Shown in pieces: positions 1-7,727 of a DNA stretch of 45,564 nucleotides. Position 1 is the first letter of the stretch. Each line of letters begins with the position of its first letter. The position numbers were made by a program, and so were the translations under genes. The stretch spans positions 1-45,564 of the forward strand of contig DASYRM010000115.1 of the NCBI GenBank assembly GCA_036004405.1, written 5' to 3'. This DNA is from DASYRM01 sp036004405 (GTDB lineage Bacteria; Acidobacteriota; Vicinamibacteria; Vicinamibacterales; UBA2999). The notes under the pieces are model-generated. The model was given only the letters and a program-made list of their open reading frames with translations, ran no database searches and was not told where the DNA came from.

Positions 1-1
1 C

Positions 2-862
2 TACAACGGGACGGGCGGCATCAACCTGATTCGCGTGAAAGACCACGCGACGACGCGCGGCTACCCCGCCGGCTACGCGCGCCGCCGGCTCGAAGAGAAG
101 CGGTATCCGATGTGCCCGGGCCCTCCGGACGTGGCCGCCGACGCCAGGTTCACCACCCACGGCCTGTGGCTGCAGCCCGGCCCCGGCACGACGCACACGC
201 TGTTCGTCGTCGGACACGGCTCGCGCGAATCGATCGAAGTGTTCGAGATCGACACCAAGCCGACGACGGCGGTGCTCACGTGGATCGGCTGCGTGATCGC
301 GCCCGAGTCCGTCGGCCTCAACTCGGTGCGCGGCCTGCCCGACGGCGGCTTCATCGCCACCAACTTCCTGGCCCGCGACGTGTCTCCCGAGGGGCGCACG
401 CGCATGCTCGGGGGTGAGAAGAACGGCGAGCTCTGGGAATGGCACGCCGCGGGCGGTTGGAAGAAGGTGCCGGGCAGCGAAGCCGCCGGCGCCAACGGGA
501 TCGAGATCTCGAACGACGGCAAGTGGTACTACGTGGCCGCATGGGGCAGCCAGTCCTTCTTCCGGCTGTCGCGCAGCGGCACCGCCCCCGCGCGTGACGA
601 GATCCGGCTCGGGTTTCGCGTGGACAACATCCGCTGGGGGCACGACGGCTCGCTCTACGCCACCGGTCAGACCGGGTCGCGCGACGTGACCGACACCGCG
701 TCGGTCATCGTGAAGATCAATCCCGACACGCTGGCTGTGCGCGAGATCTATCGCCGTCCCGACGACGCACGGTTCCGGTTCGGCACGGTGGCCGTGGAAG
801 TCGGCAACGAGCTGTGGGTCGGCTCGTATCAGGGCGATCGAATCGCCGTGATCACGCCCTAG
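2..862 (+). CDS. SMP-30/arylesterase-like beta-propeller protein (5' end outside window)
   Basis: The frame is open from base 2, so the gene starts upstream of the window; a GTG at 35 is an internal codon. The visible 286 residues have repeated blades typical of SMP-30/gluconolactonase/paraoxonase-like beta-propellers: LFVVGHGSRESIEVFEI, then GLPDGGFIATNF, NGIEISNDGKWYYVAAWGSQ, a short IRWGHDGSLYATGQ and a closing ELWVGSYQGDRIAVI. The NGIEIS and D-N-I-R-W motifs resemble the metal-ligand blades of this family. Such proteins are usually secreted or periplasmic lactonases or esterases; the substrate cannot be told. A signal peptide cannot be checked because the N-terminus is missing. It is followed 24 bp later by a regulator on the same strand. 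Confidence 0.75.
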   Translation, partial: YNGTGGINLIRVKDHATTRGYPAGYARRRLEEKRYPMCPGPPDVAADARFTTHGLWLQPGPGTTHTLFVVGHGSRESIEVFEIDTKPTTAVLTWIGCVIAPESVGLNSVRGLPDGGFIATNFLARDVSPEGRTRMLGGEKNGELWEWHAAGGWKKVPGSEAAGANGIEISNDGKWYYVAAWGSQSFFRLSRSGTAPARDEIRLGFRVDNIRWGHDGSLYATGQTGSRDVTDTASVIVKINPDTLAVREIYRRPDDARFRFGTVAVEVGNELWVGSYQGDRIAVITP

Positions 863-886
863 CGAGGGCGGGCGTCGTAGAGGAGC

Positions 887-2269
887 GTGGCGCGCTACCG
901 CTTCAGTGAGTTCGTGCTCTCGCCGCGGCGCCGCGTGCTGGTGCGCGACGGCCGCGAGCAGCCGCTCATCCCGCGATATTTCGATCTGCTCGTCTTCCTC
1001 GTCGAGCATCGCCACGAGGCGGTGCACCGGCGCGACATCTTCGATCGCGTCTGGAGCGACGTGGTCGTCTCCGACAGCGCACTCAGCCAGGCCATTCGCA
1101 CCATCCGGCGAACGCTCGACGACGACTCGCGCGAACCGCGCTTCATCCGCACGGTCTCGCGTCACGGCTACCGCTTCGTCTTCGACGGCGTCGTCGAGGA
1201 GGATGACGAGCAGGCGTGGCCGGCGGCCGACGTCACCACGCCGCCGGAACCGGCGCCGACGCCGTCCGCCGCCCCGGTGCTGCCGGCGCCGGATCGCTTC
1301 GAACCGCTGCTCGCACGCCTGACACGGGTGCCCGCGAGCGCGGCCGACGACGAGGACCAGCGCGAAGCGGCCGAACTGCTGCACGCGCTCGGCATCGCCG
1401 AAACGTTGACGCGGCTCGGCACGCGGCCGCGGCACGCCTATGCGCGGGCCCTGTTGCGCGACGCGCGGTGGGACACGCCCGCAGCCGGCGATGTGCCGGT
1501 GCTGGCGGCGCCGTCGCCGGCGGCAACCGCGTGGCACTTGACGGCACTGCGACTGCGGCGCGCGGCGCTCATTGCCGCGGCGCGCTGGGCCGGCGCCGCG
1601 TTGGGAGGCGGTGTGGCCGGCGCTTTCGGCGGCGCGGCCGGCGGTTTGCTCCTGGCCGCGGCGCCCACGAGCACGGCGTCGGTCGCCGTCGTACCGGTGC
1701 TCGCCGTTGTGGGCGCGGCCTGCGGTGCGGCGGGCGGCGCCGGCGTGGGCGCCGGGCTGTCGGTGGCCGAGGCGACGTTTCGTTCGCGGCGCACGCTCGG
1801 ACTCGTCGCGGGCGGCGCGGTGGGCGGCGGCCTCGTGGGTCTGATCGCGGAGTGGCTGAGCCGATGGACCCTTGCCGCCCTGGTGGGCGTGCACCTCGAC
1901 GTGGGCGGCGGCATCGAGGGGCTGGCGATCGGCGGTGCCGCGGGGCTCGGTTACGCCGCGGCGACCGCGTTTGCCGAAGGCGGCCTGGCGGCCCCGCGCG
2001 GCTGGCGGCGCGTCGCCACCGCCGCCGTCGTGGGCTTCGCCTGCGCGGCCGCCACCCTGGCGCTTGCGCTATCCGGTCGCGCTCTCGTCGGCGGTACCGT
2101 GCACCTCATTGCCACCACCTCGCAGGGATCGCAGGTGGTGCTCACCCCGCTCGGCCGGCTTATAGGCGAACCCGGCTTCGGCCCGGTGTCGGCTGCGATT
2201 CTGGGCCTCGGCGAGGGCCTCCTGTTTGGCGCCGGCCTCGCCTTCGGCCTGACCCGGCGCCCTCAGTAG
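887..2269 (+). CDS. CadC-like winged-helix regulator with C-terminal membrane domain
   Basis: The first ~105 residues are an OmpR/CadC-type winged helix: F-x-L-x-P-x-x-R-x-L-x-R-D-G near the start, then LIPRYFDLLVFLVEH, the recognition-helix region SDSALSQAIRTIRRTL and the wing IRTVSRHGYRFV. There is no receiver domain. A Pro/Ala linker (about 115-145) leads to a helical stretch, and from about residue 230 to the end come several Gly/Ala-rich hydrophobic segments that look like membrane helices. The start is GTG after GAGGAGC. This is the one-component layout of CadC/ToxR-like regulators, except that those normally have one TM helix and a periplasmic sensor; here the C-terminus is itself a multi-helix glycine-rich membrane module. 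The signal and targets are unknown. Confidence 0.8.
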   Translation: MARYRFSEFVLSPRRRVLVRDGREQPLIPRYFDLLVFLVEHRHEAVHRRDIFDRVWSDVVVSDSALSQAIRTIRRTLDDDSREPRFIRTVSRHGYRFVFDGVVEEDDEQAWPAADVTTPPEPAPTPSAAPVLPAPDRFEPLLARLTRVPASAADDEDQREAAELLHALGIAETLTRLGTRPRHAYARALLRDARWDTPAAGDVPVLAAPSPAATAWHLTALRLRRAALIAAARWAGAALGGGVAGAFGGAAGGLLLAAAPTSTASVAVVPVLAVVGAACGAAGGAGVGAGLSVAEATFRSRRTLGLVAGGAVGGGLVGLIAEWLSRWTLAALVGVHLDVGGGIEGLAIGGAAGLGYAAATAFAEGGLAAPRGWRRVATAAVVGFACAAATLALALSGRALVGGTVHLIATTSQGSQVVLTPLGRLIGEPGFGPVSAAILGLGEGLLFGAGLAFGLTRRPQ

Positions 2270-2377
2270 GCAGAGATGGCAGAGAGGGCGGAGAAGGCTG
2301 AGAAGGTAACTAAGAGTAAGTAGTCTTCCCGTCTCCGCTTTCTCCGCTTTCTCCGCTTTCTCTGCCCTCTCCGCCTC
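2269..2377. repeat. Purine/pyrimidine-rich long imperfect inverted repeat
   Basis: Just after the regulator stop, a purine-rich left arm (2269-2307, made of GGCAGAGA/GGCGGAGAA-type units) is followed by a pyrimidine-rich right arm (2325-2377) that holds three direct copies of TTTCTCCGC. About 24 of 29 bases of the left arm pair with the right arm, so a transcript could fold into a long hairpin. It may act as a terminator for the upstream gene or protect the 3' end; the strong strand asymmetry would also permit triplex DNA. The rest of the 215-bp gap up to 2484 holds nothing else I can name. Confidence 0.6.
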
Positions 2378-2484
2378 AGATCTCACCAATCGCTCACAAC
2401 TCCCTGACCGCAGCGTCAAGACTTCGCCGCCGCGAGCGCCGATCCTCTCAAAACCGGCAATCACCGCCGGACTGGAGGATCTTC

Positions 2485-2955
2485 ATGGAGACGCTCACGG
2501 CCACCGCCACCTGCCGGCTGGCCACCATTGCCATCGCCACCGAACGGCCCACCCAGTTCGTGGACCTGACCGACCGGCTCGAGTCGTTCGTCGCCGAATC
2601 GGGCATCCGCCTGGGGCTGCTGAACGTCCAGACGCTCCACACCACGACAGCCGTGGTGGTCAACGAGCACGAGCCGCTGCTGCTGGCCGACTTTGCGACG
2701 CTGCTCGAAGACGTCGCCCCCGGACACAGCGGCTACCGGCACGACGACTTCTCGCAGCGAAGCGTCAACCTGACACTCGGCGAGCGGCCCAACGGCCACG
2801 CGCACTGCCGGGCGCTGCTGCTGCCAACCTCCGTGTGCCTCAACGTCGTGGACGGCCACCTTCAGCTGGGCCGGTGGCAGCGCGTGTTCTTCGCCGACCT
2901 CGACGGCCCGCGCAGCCGCCAGGTGACCGTGCTGCTCATGGGCGAGGAACGCTGA
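2485..2955 (+). CDS. yjbQ: YjbQ family protein (UPF0047, secondary thiamine-phosphate synthase-like)
   Basis: The 156-residue product matches the family's usual length (about 130-155) and its conserved landmarks: LLNVQTLHTTTAVVVNEHEP with the conserved H-T-T/S and N-E, the GHSGYRHDD segment, NGHAHCRALLLPTS, and the closing GHLQLGRWQRVFFADLDGPRSRQV. Members form trimers with a conserved metal/ligand pocket, and E. coli YjbQ has weak thiamine-phosphate synthase activity; the physiological role is unsettled. The start ATG has GGAGG six bases upstream. The next gene starts 2 bp after its stop, so the two are almost certainly co-translated. Confidence 0.9.
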   Translation: METLTATATCRLATIAIATERPTQFVDLTDRLESFVAESGIRLGLLNVQTLHTTTAVVVNEHEPLLLADFATLLEDVAPGHSGYRHDDFSQRSVNLTLGERPNGHAHCRALLLPTSVCLNVVDGHLQLGRWQRVFFADLDGPRSRQVTVLLMGEER

Positions 2956-2957
2956 CC

Positions 2958-4463
2958 ATGAAGGTGAAGATGATCCTCCCGGCGCTGACGGAGGCGACGA
3001 GCCCGTTCTTCCGGCCGATCAAGTACTCGCTCTTCCCTCCCCTGGGGCTGGCCACGCTGGCGGCGTATCTCGGGCCGGATGACGAAATCGATCTGCAGGA
3101 CGAGCACGTGGAGCGGCTGAACATCGACGACACGCCGGACGTCGTGGTGATCCAGGTCTACATCACGTCGGCCAACCGCGCATACCGGCTGGCCGATCAC
3201 TATCGCGCCCGCGGCGCGCACGTGGCGCTCGGCGGCCTGCACGTGACGTCGCTGCCCGAGGAGGCAGCGGCGCACGCCGACACCATCTTCCTCGGTCCCG
3301 GTGAGGACACCTGGCCGCAGTTCCTCGCCGACTTCCGCCAGCGGCGCCCCGGCCGCGTGTACCAGTCGCGCACGCGCACGCTGGCGGGCCTGCCGCCCAT
3401 CCGCCGCGACCTGATCAAGCGCCGGCTCTATCTCGTGCCCAATTCGATCGTGGTGTCGCGCGGCTGCCCGCACGTCTGCGACTTCTGCTACAAGGAAGCC
3501 TTCTTCGAGGGCGGCAAGTCGTTCTACACGCAAACCGTGGACGACGCGCTGGCCGAGATCGATCGCCTCCCTGGCCGTCACCTGTACTTTCTGGACGATC
3601 ACCTCTTCGGAGATCGTCGCTTTGCTAGCGCGCTCTTCGACGGCATGCGCGGCATGGGCCGGCTGTGGCAGGCCGCCGGCACGGTGAACGCGGTGCTCGC
3701 GCCCGGCCTGCTGGAGAAAGCGGTGGACGCCGGGCTGCGGAGCCTCTTCGTCGGCTTCGAGACGCTCAACCCCGACAACCTGGTCGAGCAGCGCAAGTAC
3801 CAGAACATGAAGCGCGACTACTCGGCCGCGGTGCGCCGCCTGCACGACGTCGGCGTGATGATCAACGGCAGCTTCGTGTTCGGCATGGACGGCGACGACC
3901 CGTCGGTGTTCGACCGCACCGTGGAATGGGCCGTCGGCCAGGGCATCGAGACGGCGACCTTCCACATCTTGACGCCGTATCCAGGCACCGCGCTCTACAA
4001 GCGGATGGCCGCCGAGGGCCGGCTCACCGAAACGAATTGGGACTTATACGACACGCGACACACGGTCTTTCAGCCGGCGCGCATGACGGGCGAACAGCTC
4101 GAGCAGGGCTACTGGCACGCGTATCGCCAGTTCTACACGTGGCGCAACATCACGCGTGGCGCCGCGGCGCACGGCAGCGTGATGCCGGGCCTGCGCCACT
4201 TCGCCTATGCCTCGGGCTGGAAGAAGTTCGAACCGCTGTGGGACCTGGTGATCCGCGCGAAGCAGGCGGGCGCGATGCTGCCGGTGCTCGAGGGCATTCT
4301 CAGCGAGTTCGGCAAGCGTCCGGCGGACCCGCACGCCTCGGTACGTAGAGGCGAACCTTCAGGTTCGCCTGAAGGCGCACCCTCTTTGACAACGGCGGAA
4401 GGTGCGCCTCTACGTACTCAGCGAGTCATTCCGCTCACTGAAGCGACGGGAGCCCGAACGTGA
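2958..4463 (+). CDS. B12-binding-domain radical SAM protein
   Basis: The ATG at 2958, 2 bp after the YjbQ stop, is preferred over an upstream in-frame ATG at 2835 that would lie inside yjbQ. The N-terminal ~140 residues have a cobalamin-binding-like Rossmann fold (VVVIQVYITSANRAYRLADHYRARGAHVALGGLHVTSLPEEA, then LGPGEDTW). The radical SAM core follows, with the cluster motif CPHVCDFC (C-x3-C-x2-C) and later GFETLNPDNL and GSFVFGMDGDD. Such enzymes do methylations or rearrangements; the substrate is not predictable. The last ~35 residues do not look like the family: they are encoded by a palindromic repeat (4341-4417) and run 29 bp over the 3' end of the convergent TIR gene, so the native C-terminus was probably near residue 460. 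Confidence 0.87.
   Translation: MKVKMILPALTEATSPFFRPIKYSLFPPLGLATLAAYLGPDDEIDLQDEHVERLNIDDTPDVVVIQVYITSANRAYRLADHYRARGAHVALGGLHVTSLPEEAAAHADTIFLGPGEDTWPQFLADFRQRRPGRVYQSRTRTLAGLPPIRRDLIKRRLYLVPNSIVVSRGCPHVCDFCYKEAFFEGGKSFYTQTVDDALAEIDRLPGRHLYFLDDHLFGDRRFASALFDGMRGMGRLWQAAGTVNAVLAPGLLEKAVDAGLRSLFVGFETLNPDNLVEQRKYQNMKRDYSAAVRRLHDVGVMINGSFVFGMDGDDPSVFDRTVEWAVGQGIETATFHILTPYPGTALYKRMAAEGRLTETNWDLYDTRHTVFQPARMTGEQLEQGYWHAYRQFYTWRNITRGAAAHGSVMPGLRHFAYASGWKKFEPLWDLVIRAKQAGAMLPVLEGILSEFGKRPADPHASVRRGEPSGSPEGAPSLTTAEGAPLRTQRVIPLTEATGART
4341..4417. repeat. 77-bp MITE-like palindromic element (GTAGAGGCG family)
   Basis: The element is bounded by perfect 13-bp inverted ends, GTACGTAGAGGCG at 4341-4353 and its complement at 4405-4417. 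Inside are GCGAACCT-TC-AGGTTCGC (4351-4368) and a GCGCACC/GGTGCGC pair. It lies in the 3' end of the radical SAM gene and encodes the peptide tail containing PEGAP and EGAPLR. Related copies are at 5466, 11747, 19839 and 24488. It is the most complete member, with the ends expected of a short non-autonomous mobile element. Confidence 0.85.
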
Positions 4464-6219
4464 GCCGCCGCGGACCCACTTTGCCCGTGACCCTCTCGAT
4501 CCGTATCGGGCGGCCGAGCTCCTTGGCAAGCCAGTTCGACGCAAACGTCGCGATGGCTCCCGCCTCCCTCGACAGGGCGGCGTCATCGCTCGTCACCTTG
4601 CCAACCATCTCAGGTCTGAGGGCGGACTGACGCGAGAGGCGCACCCCGAGGCCGAACTTGTTCATGAGCGGCCGCAGGTCGCGTGCGAGGCGTTCCGCAA
4701 TGGGAGCATCGCTCTCGAGGTGGTACACCGATAGGCTGCCTTTGGCGCCGACCTCGAGCCCGACCATTCGGCCTCCCGCGCGTGCGGGGAGTTCGCTCTG
4801 ACCGAAGACCTCGAACGGTTTCCGGCTGCCGTCATCGCTCCACTTGTAGTCGAAGGCGGTGACACCGGCGGCGGACAGCTTCCGGGTCGCGTCCCCGAGC
4901 GTGAGCCCACGTACATCCGGCAACGGCGCCAGCTGCGACGTGGTCGGGCCACGCTCCGGCAGACTGATTACGAGCGTGCGCGACACGACCGGTGGGGACA
5001 ACGACGCGGTCAGCATCGGCCGGCCCGGCTCGGCCTGCTGCAGCCACGCGTTTGCGTCCTTCGCAAGGTCCGCCGCGGTGGACGCAAGGGTAGCGTCGCC
5101 GTACGTCACGCGGGCGGAGACGTCCGGACGCAGGCCCTCGAGAGTGCGAATCGCGAGTCCTGCCCCGTTGGACATGAGCGCCCCGAGCAACCCTCGAGCG
5201 AGATCGGCATCCTCGGGTGCGTGACGGATGATGACGGCCGCGCGCGCCACGGCGGTGAGCGTGACGGCGGGAGGGCTGCCGGCGCCCGTGCGCACGTCCG
5301 TCTGCACGACGACGAGGTCGATCGCCTTGGTGCGGTCGTCGCGATACAGCACGCGCGCAACGCCGATACCGGCCCGCCGCAGGATCTCCCTCGCCTCGGG
5401 TAGCGACCGGCCGACGACGTCCGGGACGGTCGCCTTGGGCGTGGACGGCACCGGCGCTGATCCACGTAGAGGCGCACCTTCAGGTGCGCCTGATCCCGTC
5501 GGGCGCGATGGCGCCACCTCTCGCGGCGTCTCCGTTGCGGCTGCGGGCGGTTGCGCCACCGCGGCGGACGGCGTCGCGGCGGTCGTCGTGGGCGGCGCCG
5601 CGGCGGTCGTCGCGGTGGTCCTGGGACCGGGCCCCGGATCGCACGCGCGGGGGCCGAAGACCGCGGCGGCACCAAGGCTCAGGGCCACGACGGCGAGCGC
5701 GGCGACCATTCGCAGGCGCCCCGGTGGGCGCGCTTCGAGCCGCAACGGTTCCTCGCGCGGCTTCACGATCCGCTCGAGCGAGGCGATGAGCTGATCGATG
5801 TCCGCGTCCCAGCGCGCGTCACGCAGCTCGATGGCGTTGCGCCGGAGCAGCGGCTGGAGATCCTCCGGCAGATCCGCAGCCACCGGCAGCGTGGCGTCGT
5901 CCACCAGCACCGGCACGACGCGCACGTTGCGCTTCAGCGCGCCAACAATCTCCAGGCGGATGAAGTCGATGGGGGTCTCGAGACGCCGGCGTCCGGCCTT
6001 GTCGGCGGCGCCGGCCCACTGCGGGCCGATGATCGCGAGCAGCACGTCACAGGCGCCGACCGCCTGCTCGATTGCTTCCACGAAGTCCGCGCCGGCGTCA
6101 ATGGCGGTGACGTCCATGAAGACGATGTCGGTACCGAACTTCGCGCGCACGCGATCGTAGACGCGCCCGGCGTGTCCCGGAGCATCCTCGCGACGATAGC
6201 TGATGAAAACGCCGGCCAT
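4435..6219 (-). CDS. TIR-domain membrane protein with PASTA domains
   Basis: Residues 1-150 are a TIR domain: GVFISYRREDAPGHAGRVYDRV at the start, then FMDV, ADFVEAIEQAV, CDVLLAIIGPQW, and IDFIRLEIVGAL, where Glu90 matches the catalytic glutamate of TIR NADases. Residues about 171-188 form one transmembrane helix. A Thr/Pro/Ala linker (about 200-260) follows, then a PASTA-like repeat starting VPDVVGRSLPEAREILRRAG and a second one near residue 430 (PDVRGLTLGDATRKLSAAG), with alpha/beta segments after each. The predicted arrangement is TIR inside and PASTA outside the membrane. PASTA domains usually bind peptidoglycan fragments in kinases, so TIR in place of a kinase is unusual. A palindromic repeat at 5466-5491 encodes part of the linker. 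The ATG at 6219 has no clear Shine-Dalgarno and sits in the loop of a GCCGGC-N8-GCCGGC dyad. It is the last gene of the leftward series. Confidence 0.8.
   Translation of the reverse strand: MAGVFISYRREDAPGHAGRVYDRVRAKFGTDIVFMDVTAIDAGADFVEAIEQAVGACDVLLAIIGPQWAGAADKAGRRRLETPIDFIRLEIVGALKRNVRVVPVLVDDATLPVAADLPEDLQPLLRRNAIELRDARWDADIDQLIASLERIVKPREEPLRLEARPPGRLRMVAALAVVALSLGAAAVFGPRACDPGPGPRTTATTAAAPPTTTAATPSAAVAQPPAAATETPREVAPSRPTGSGAPEGAPLRGSAPVPSTPKATVPDVVGRSLPEAREILRRAGIGVARVLYRDDRTKAIDLVVVQTDVRTGAGSPPAVTLTAVARAAVIIRHAPEDADLARGLLGALMSNGAGLAIRTLEGLRPDVSARVTYGDATLASTAADLAKDANAWLQQAEPGRPMLTASLSPPVVSRTLVISLPERGPTTSQLAPLPDVRGLTLGDATRKLSAAGVTAFDYKWSDDGSRKPFEVFGQSELPARAGGRMVGLEVGAKGSLSVYHLESDAPIAERLARDLRPLMNKFGLGVRLSRQSALRPEMVGKVTSDDAALSREAGAIATFASNWLAKELGRPIRIERVTGKVGPRRLTFGLPSLQ
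5466..5491. repeat. Palindromic repeat inside the TIR gene (GTAGAGGCG family)
   Basis: GTAG is followed by a perfect stem AGGCGCACCT-TC-AGGTGCGCCT (5470-5491). Read on the minus strand it encodes the SGAPEGAPLRGS segment of the linker between the TM helix and the first PASTA domain of the TIR protein, so the insertion is in frame and apparently tolerated. Confidence 0.85.
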
Positions 6220-6288
6220 CGAGTGCCGGCGTCTTCATATCGCGTCCGATGCCTGCTGTCCAGCCGGACAGCTCATCTGCGTCCCCCG

Positions 6289-6711
6289 TCACGCCGCCTG
6301 CGTCGCGCTTGCCGCGGCCTCCCGCATCACGAACGCCAGCCAGCCATAGGCGTCGATCCACGCGTTGCGAACCTCGGGAGTGAACGCCTCGCCGAGCCCC
6401 TGCTCGAGCGTCCAGATCAGGGCCTCGCCGACGGTCGTGTAGTGTTCGTCGCGCACGCCGTAGCCGGCGTGCCGGCGACCCAGCGCTTCCACCGCGCCGC
6501 GAAGCTGCGCCGGCTGCTCGAGCCCCTTCACGACCACGGTCAGGGCTTGCGCCAGCTTCTGCGCCTGCGCCTCGCGGGAGTTGCGGAAGAGACTCCGCAG
6601 CGACGGGTCCAGTTCGAACAAGCGGTCATAGAACATCACGGCCGCTGGTTCGAGGATCGGCCGGACCAGCTCGAAGCTGGTCCGAACAAGGGCGATGTGC
6701 GTGGCAGTCAT
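6289..6711 (-). CDS. Single-domain bacterial globin (haemoglobin-like), copy 1
   Basis: The 140-residue protein has the single-domain globin pattern of Vitreoscilla-type haemoglobins: MFYDRLFELDPSLRSLF (B helix with the haem-pocket Tyr and CD-corner Phe), AQAQKLAQAL (E helix), and GRRHAGYGVRDEHY, whose first His is the proximal F8 ligand in the K/R-H-x3-G-V motif, then the G/H helices to WLAFVMREAA. No reductase domain is attached. Expected roles are O2 or NO binding. The ATG at 6711 shares its A with the TGA stop of the upstream gene (TGATG), so translation is coupled; a GTG one codon earlier is possible. A second globin lies one gene upstream. Confidence 0.88.
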   Translation of the reverse strand: MTATHIALVRTSFELVRPILEPAAVMFYDRLFELDPSLRSLFRNSREAQAQKLAQALTVVVKGLEQPAQLRGAVEALGRRHAGYGVRDEHYTTVGEALIWTLEQGLGEAFTPEVRNAWIDAYGWLAFVMREAAASATQAA

Positions 6712-7214
6712 CACAGCACACCGATGATGGCGCGAGGATTGTTCATCACGCTGACGATGCGGCCGCTGGCGACATCCATCACTTCGAGCGTCAGCGTGAT
6801 TCGTTCGACGGGCGGTGGCATGCCGGCTGGAAAGCCAACCCGGAGGCAGGGCTGAAGCAACCTGACGTCTGGGGCGACTGCCGCGTAGATGTCACCGGGA
6901 ATCGTGGCTCGCGCGGCGCGGATTTCGGGCCCGATGACGAACGAGAGCGACCGTCCGTCGGACATCGTGAGCGTCCGCGACACGACGACCGCTCCGTTCT
7001 TGTCCTCGACGTGCAGCTCGAGCGGGACGGTCAGCGGATCCCCGAAGTGATCTGTCAGCTCGACATTGAGCGCCAGCGCCTGCCCGGGCGCCATGTGGAT
7101 CGGGCCCCAGTGGAACATCACCTCGCCGGCGTCGATCGTCTGCGCCGACGCCCGCGGGGCCATCGCCACGGCCAGCGCCGCGGCACACATCAGGATGCGA
7201 AGGGTCTTGGTCAT
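6711..7214 (-). CDS. Secreted protein of unknown function between two globin genes
   Basis: The product has 167 residues with a clear signal peptide (KTLRILMCAAALAVAMAPRASAQ, cleavage after ASA). The mature part looks all-beta: MFHWGPIHMAPGQALALNVELTD, then LELHVEDKNGAVVVSRTLTM and LPRVGF-like strands, ending in EVMDVASGRIVSVMNNPRAIIG. I do not recognise the family. The ATG at 7214 follows AGGAG by about eight bases, which rules out the upstream in-frame start. It overlaps the downstream globin by the TGATG motif, so the two are probably made together. Confidence 0.7.
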   Translation of the reverse strand: MTKTLRILMCAAALAVAMAPRASAQTIDAGEVMFHWGPIHMAPGQALALNVELTDHFGDPLTVPLELHVEDKNGAVVVSRTLTMSDGRSLSFVIGPEIRAARATIPGDIYAAVAPDVRLLQPCLRVGFPAGMPPPVERITLTLEVMDVASGRIVSVMNNPRAIIGVL

Positions 7215-7282
7215 CTCTGCTCTCCTTTTTGCGGCTGAATTGCCGCGACACCCTGACGGGCGCAAAACGAGGGCAGAACCGC

Positions 7283-7693
7283 TCACGCCTCGGCGGCGGC
7301 CTCCTGCATGGCGCTGCTGACGGCCGTCAGCACCGCGCGCCACGCGTCCCGGGTGGGGGCGTCGAAGTCGGGGCCGAGTGCCTGGCCGAGGGCCCAGAGA
7401 AAGGCGGTGACGACCGCCGGATACTGGTCGGGCTGAACGCCATAGCCGCGATGACGCCGGCCCAGAGTGGCCAGGCGGGCGCGAACCGACTCGAAATCAT
7501 CGAGCGAGGCGACCAGCAGATCGAGCGTGTCCATCAGCTTGCGACCCTGCAGCGCCAAGTCGTTGTGAAAGAGCCGGCGCGTGGAGGGATCGAGCTCGAA
7601 CAGGCGGCCGTAGAACAGCAGCGCGAGCGGGCCGGCCATCTCGCGCACGGGCTCGTAGGTCTGCTTCACCAGTCGGCGCTGATCGGGTGTCAT
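7283..7693 (-). CDS. Single-domain bacterial globin (haemoglobin-like), copy 2
   Basis: The 136-residue protein is clearly paralogous to the globin at 6289-6711: LLFYGRLFELDPSTRRLFHND (B/C region with the distal Tyr and CD Phe), LQGRKLMDTLDLL (E helix), and GRRHRGYGVQPDQYPAVV with the proximal His. Start is the ATG at 7693, 34 bp after the kinase stop on the same strand. The two globins share about half their residues in the central region, which suggests an old local duplication separated by one inserted secreted-protein gene. Function is probably O2/NO/redox sensing or detoxification; no partner reductase is visible here. Confidence 0.88.
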   Translation of the reverse strand: MTPDQRRLVKQTYEPVREMAGPLALLFYGRLFELDPSTRRLFHNDLALQGRKLMDTLDLLVASLDDFESVRARLATLGRRHRGYGVQPDQYPAVVTAFLWALGQALGPDFDAPTRDAWRAVLTAVSSAMQEAAAEA

Positions 7694-7727
7694 CGTCTGA
7701 ACGGGCGCAATCCGCGCCTTGCCTCGC

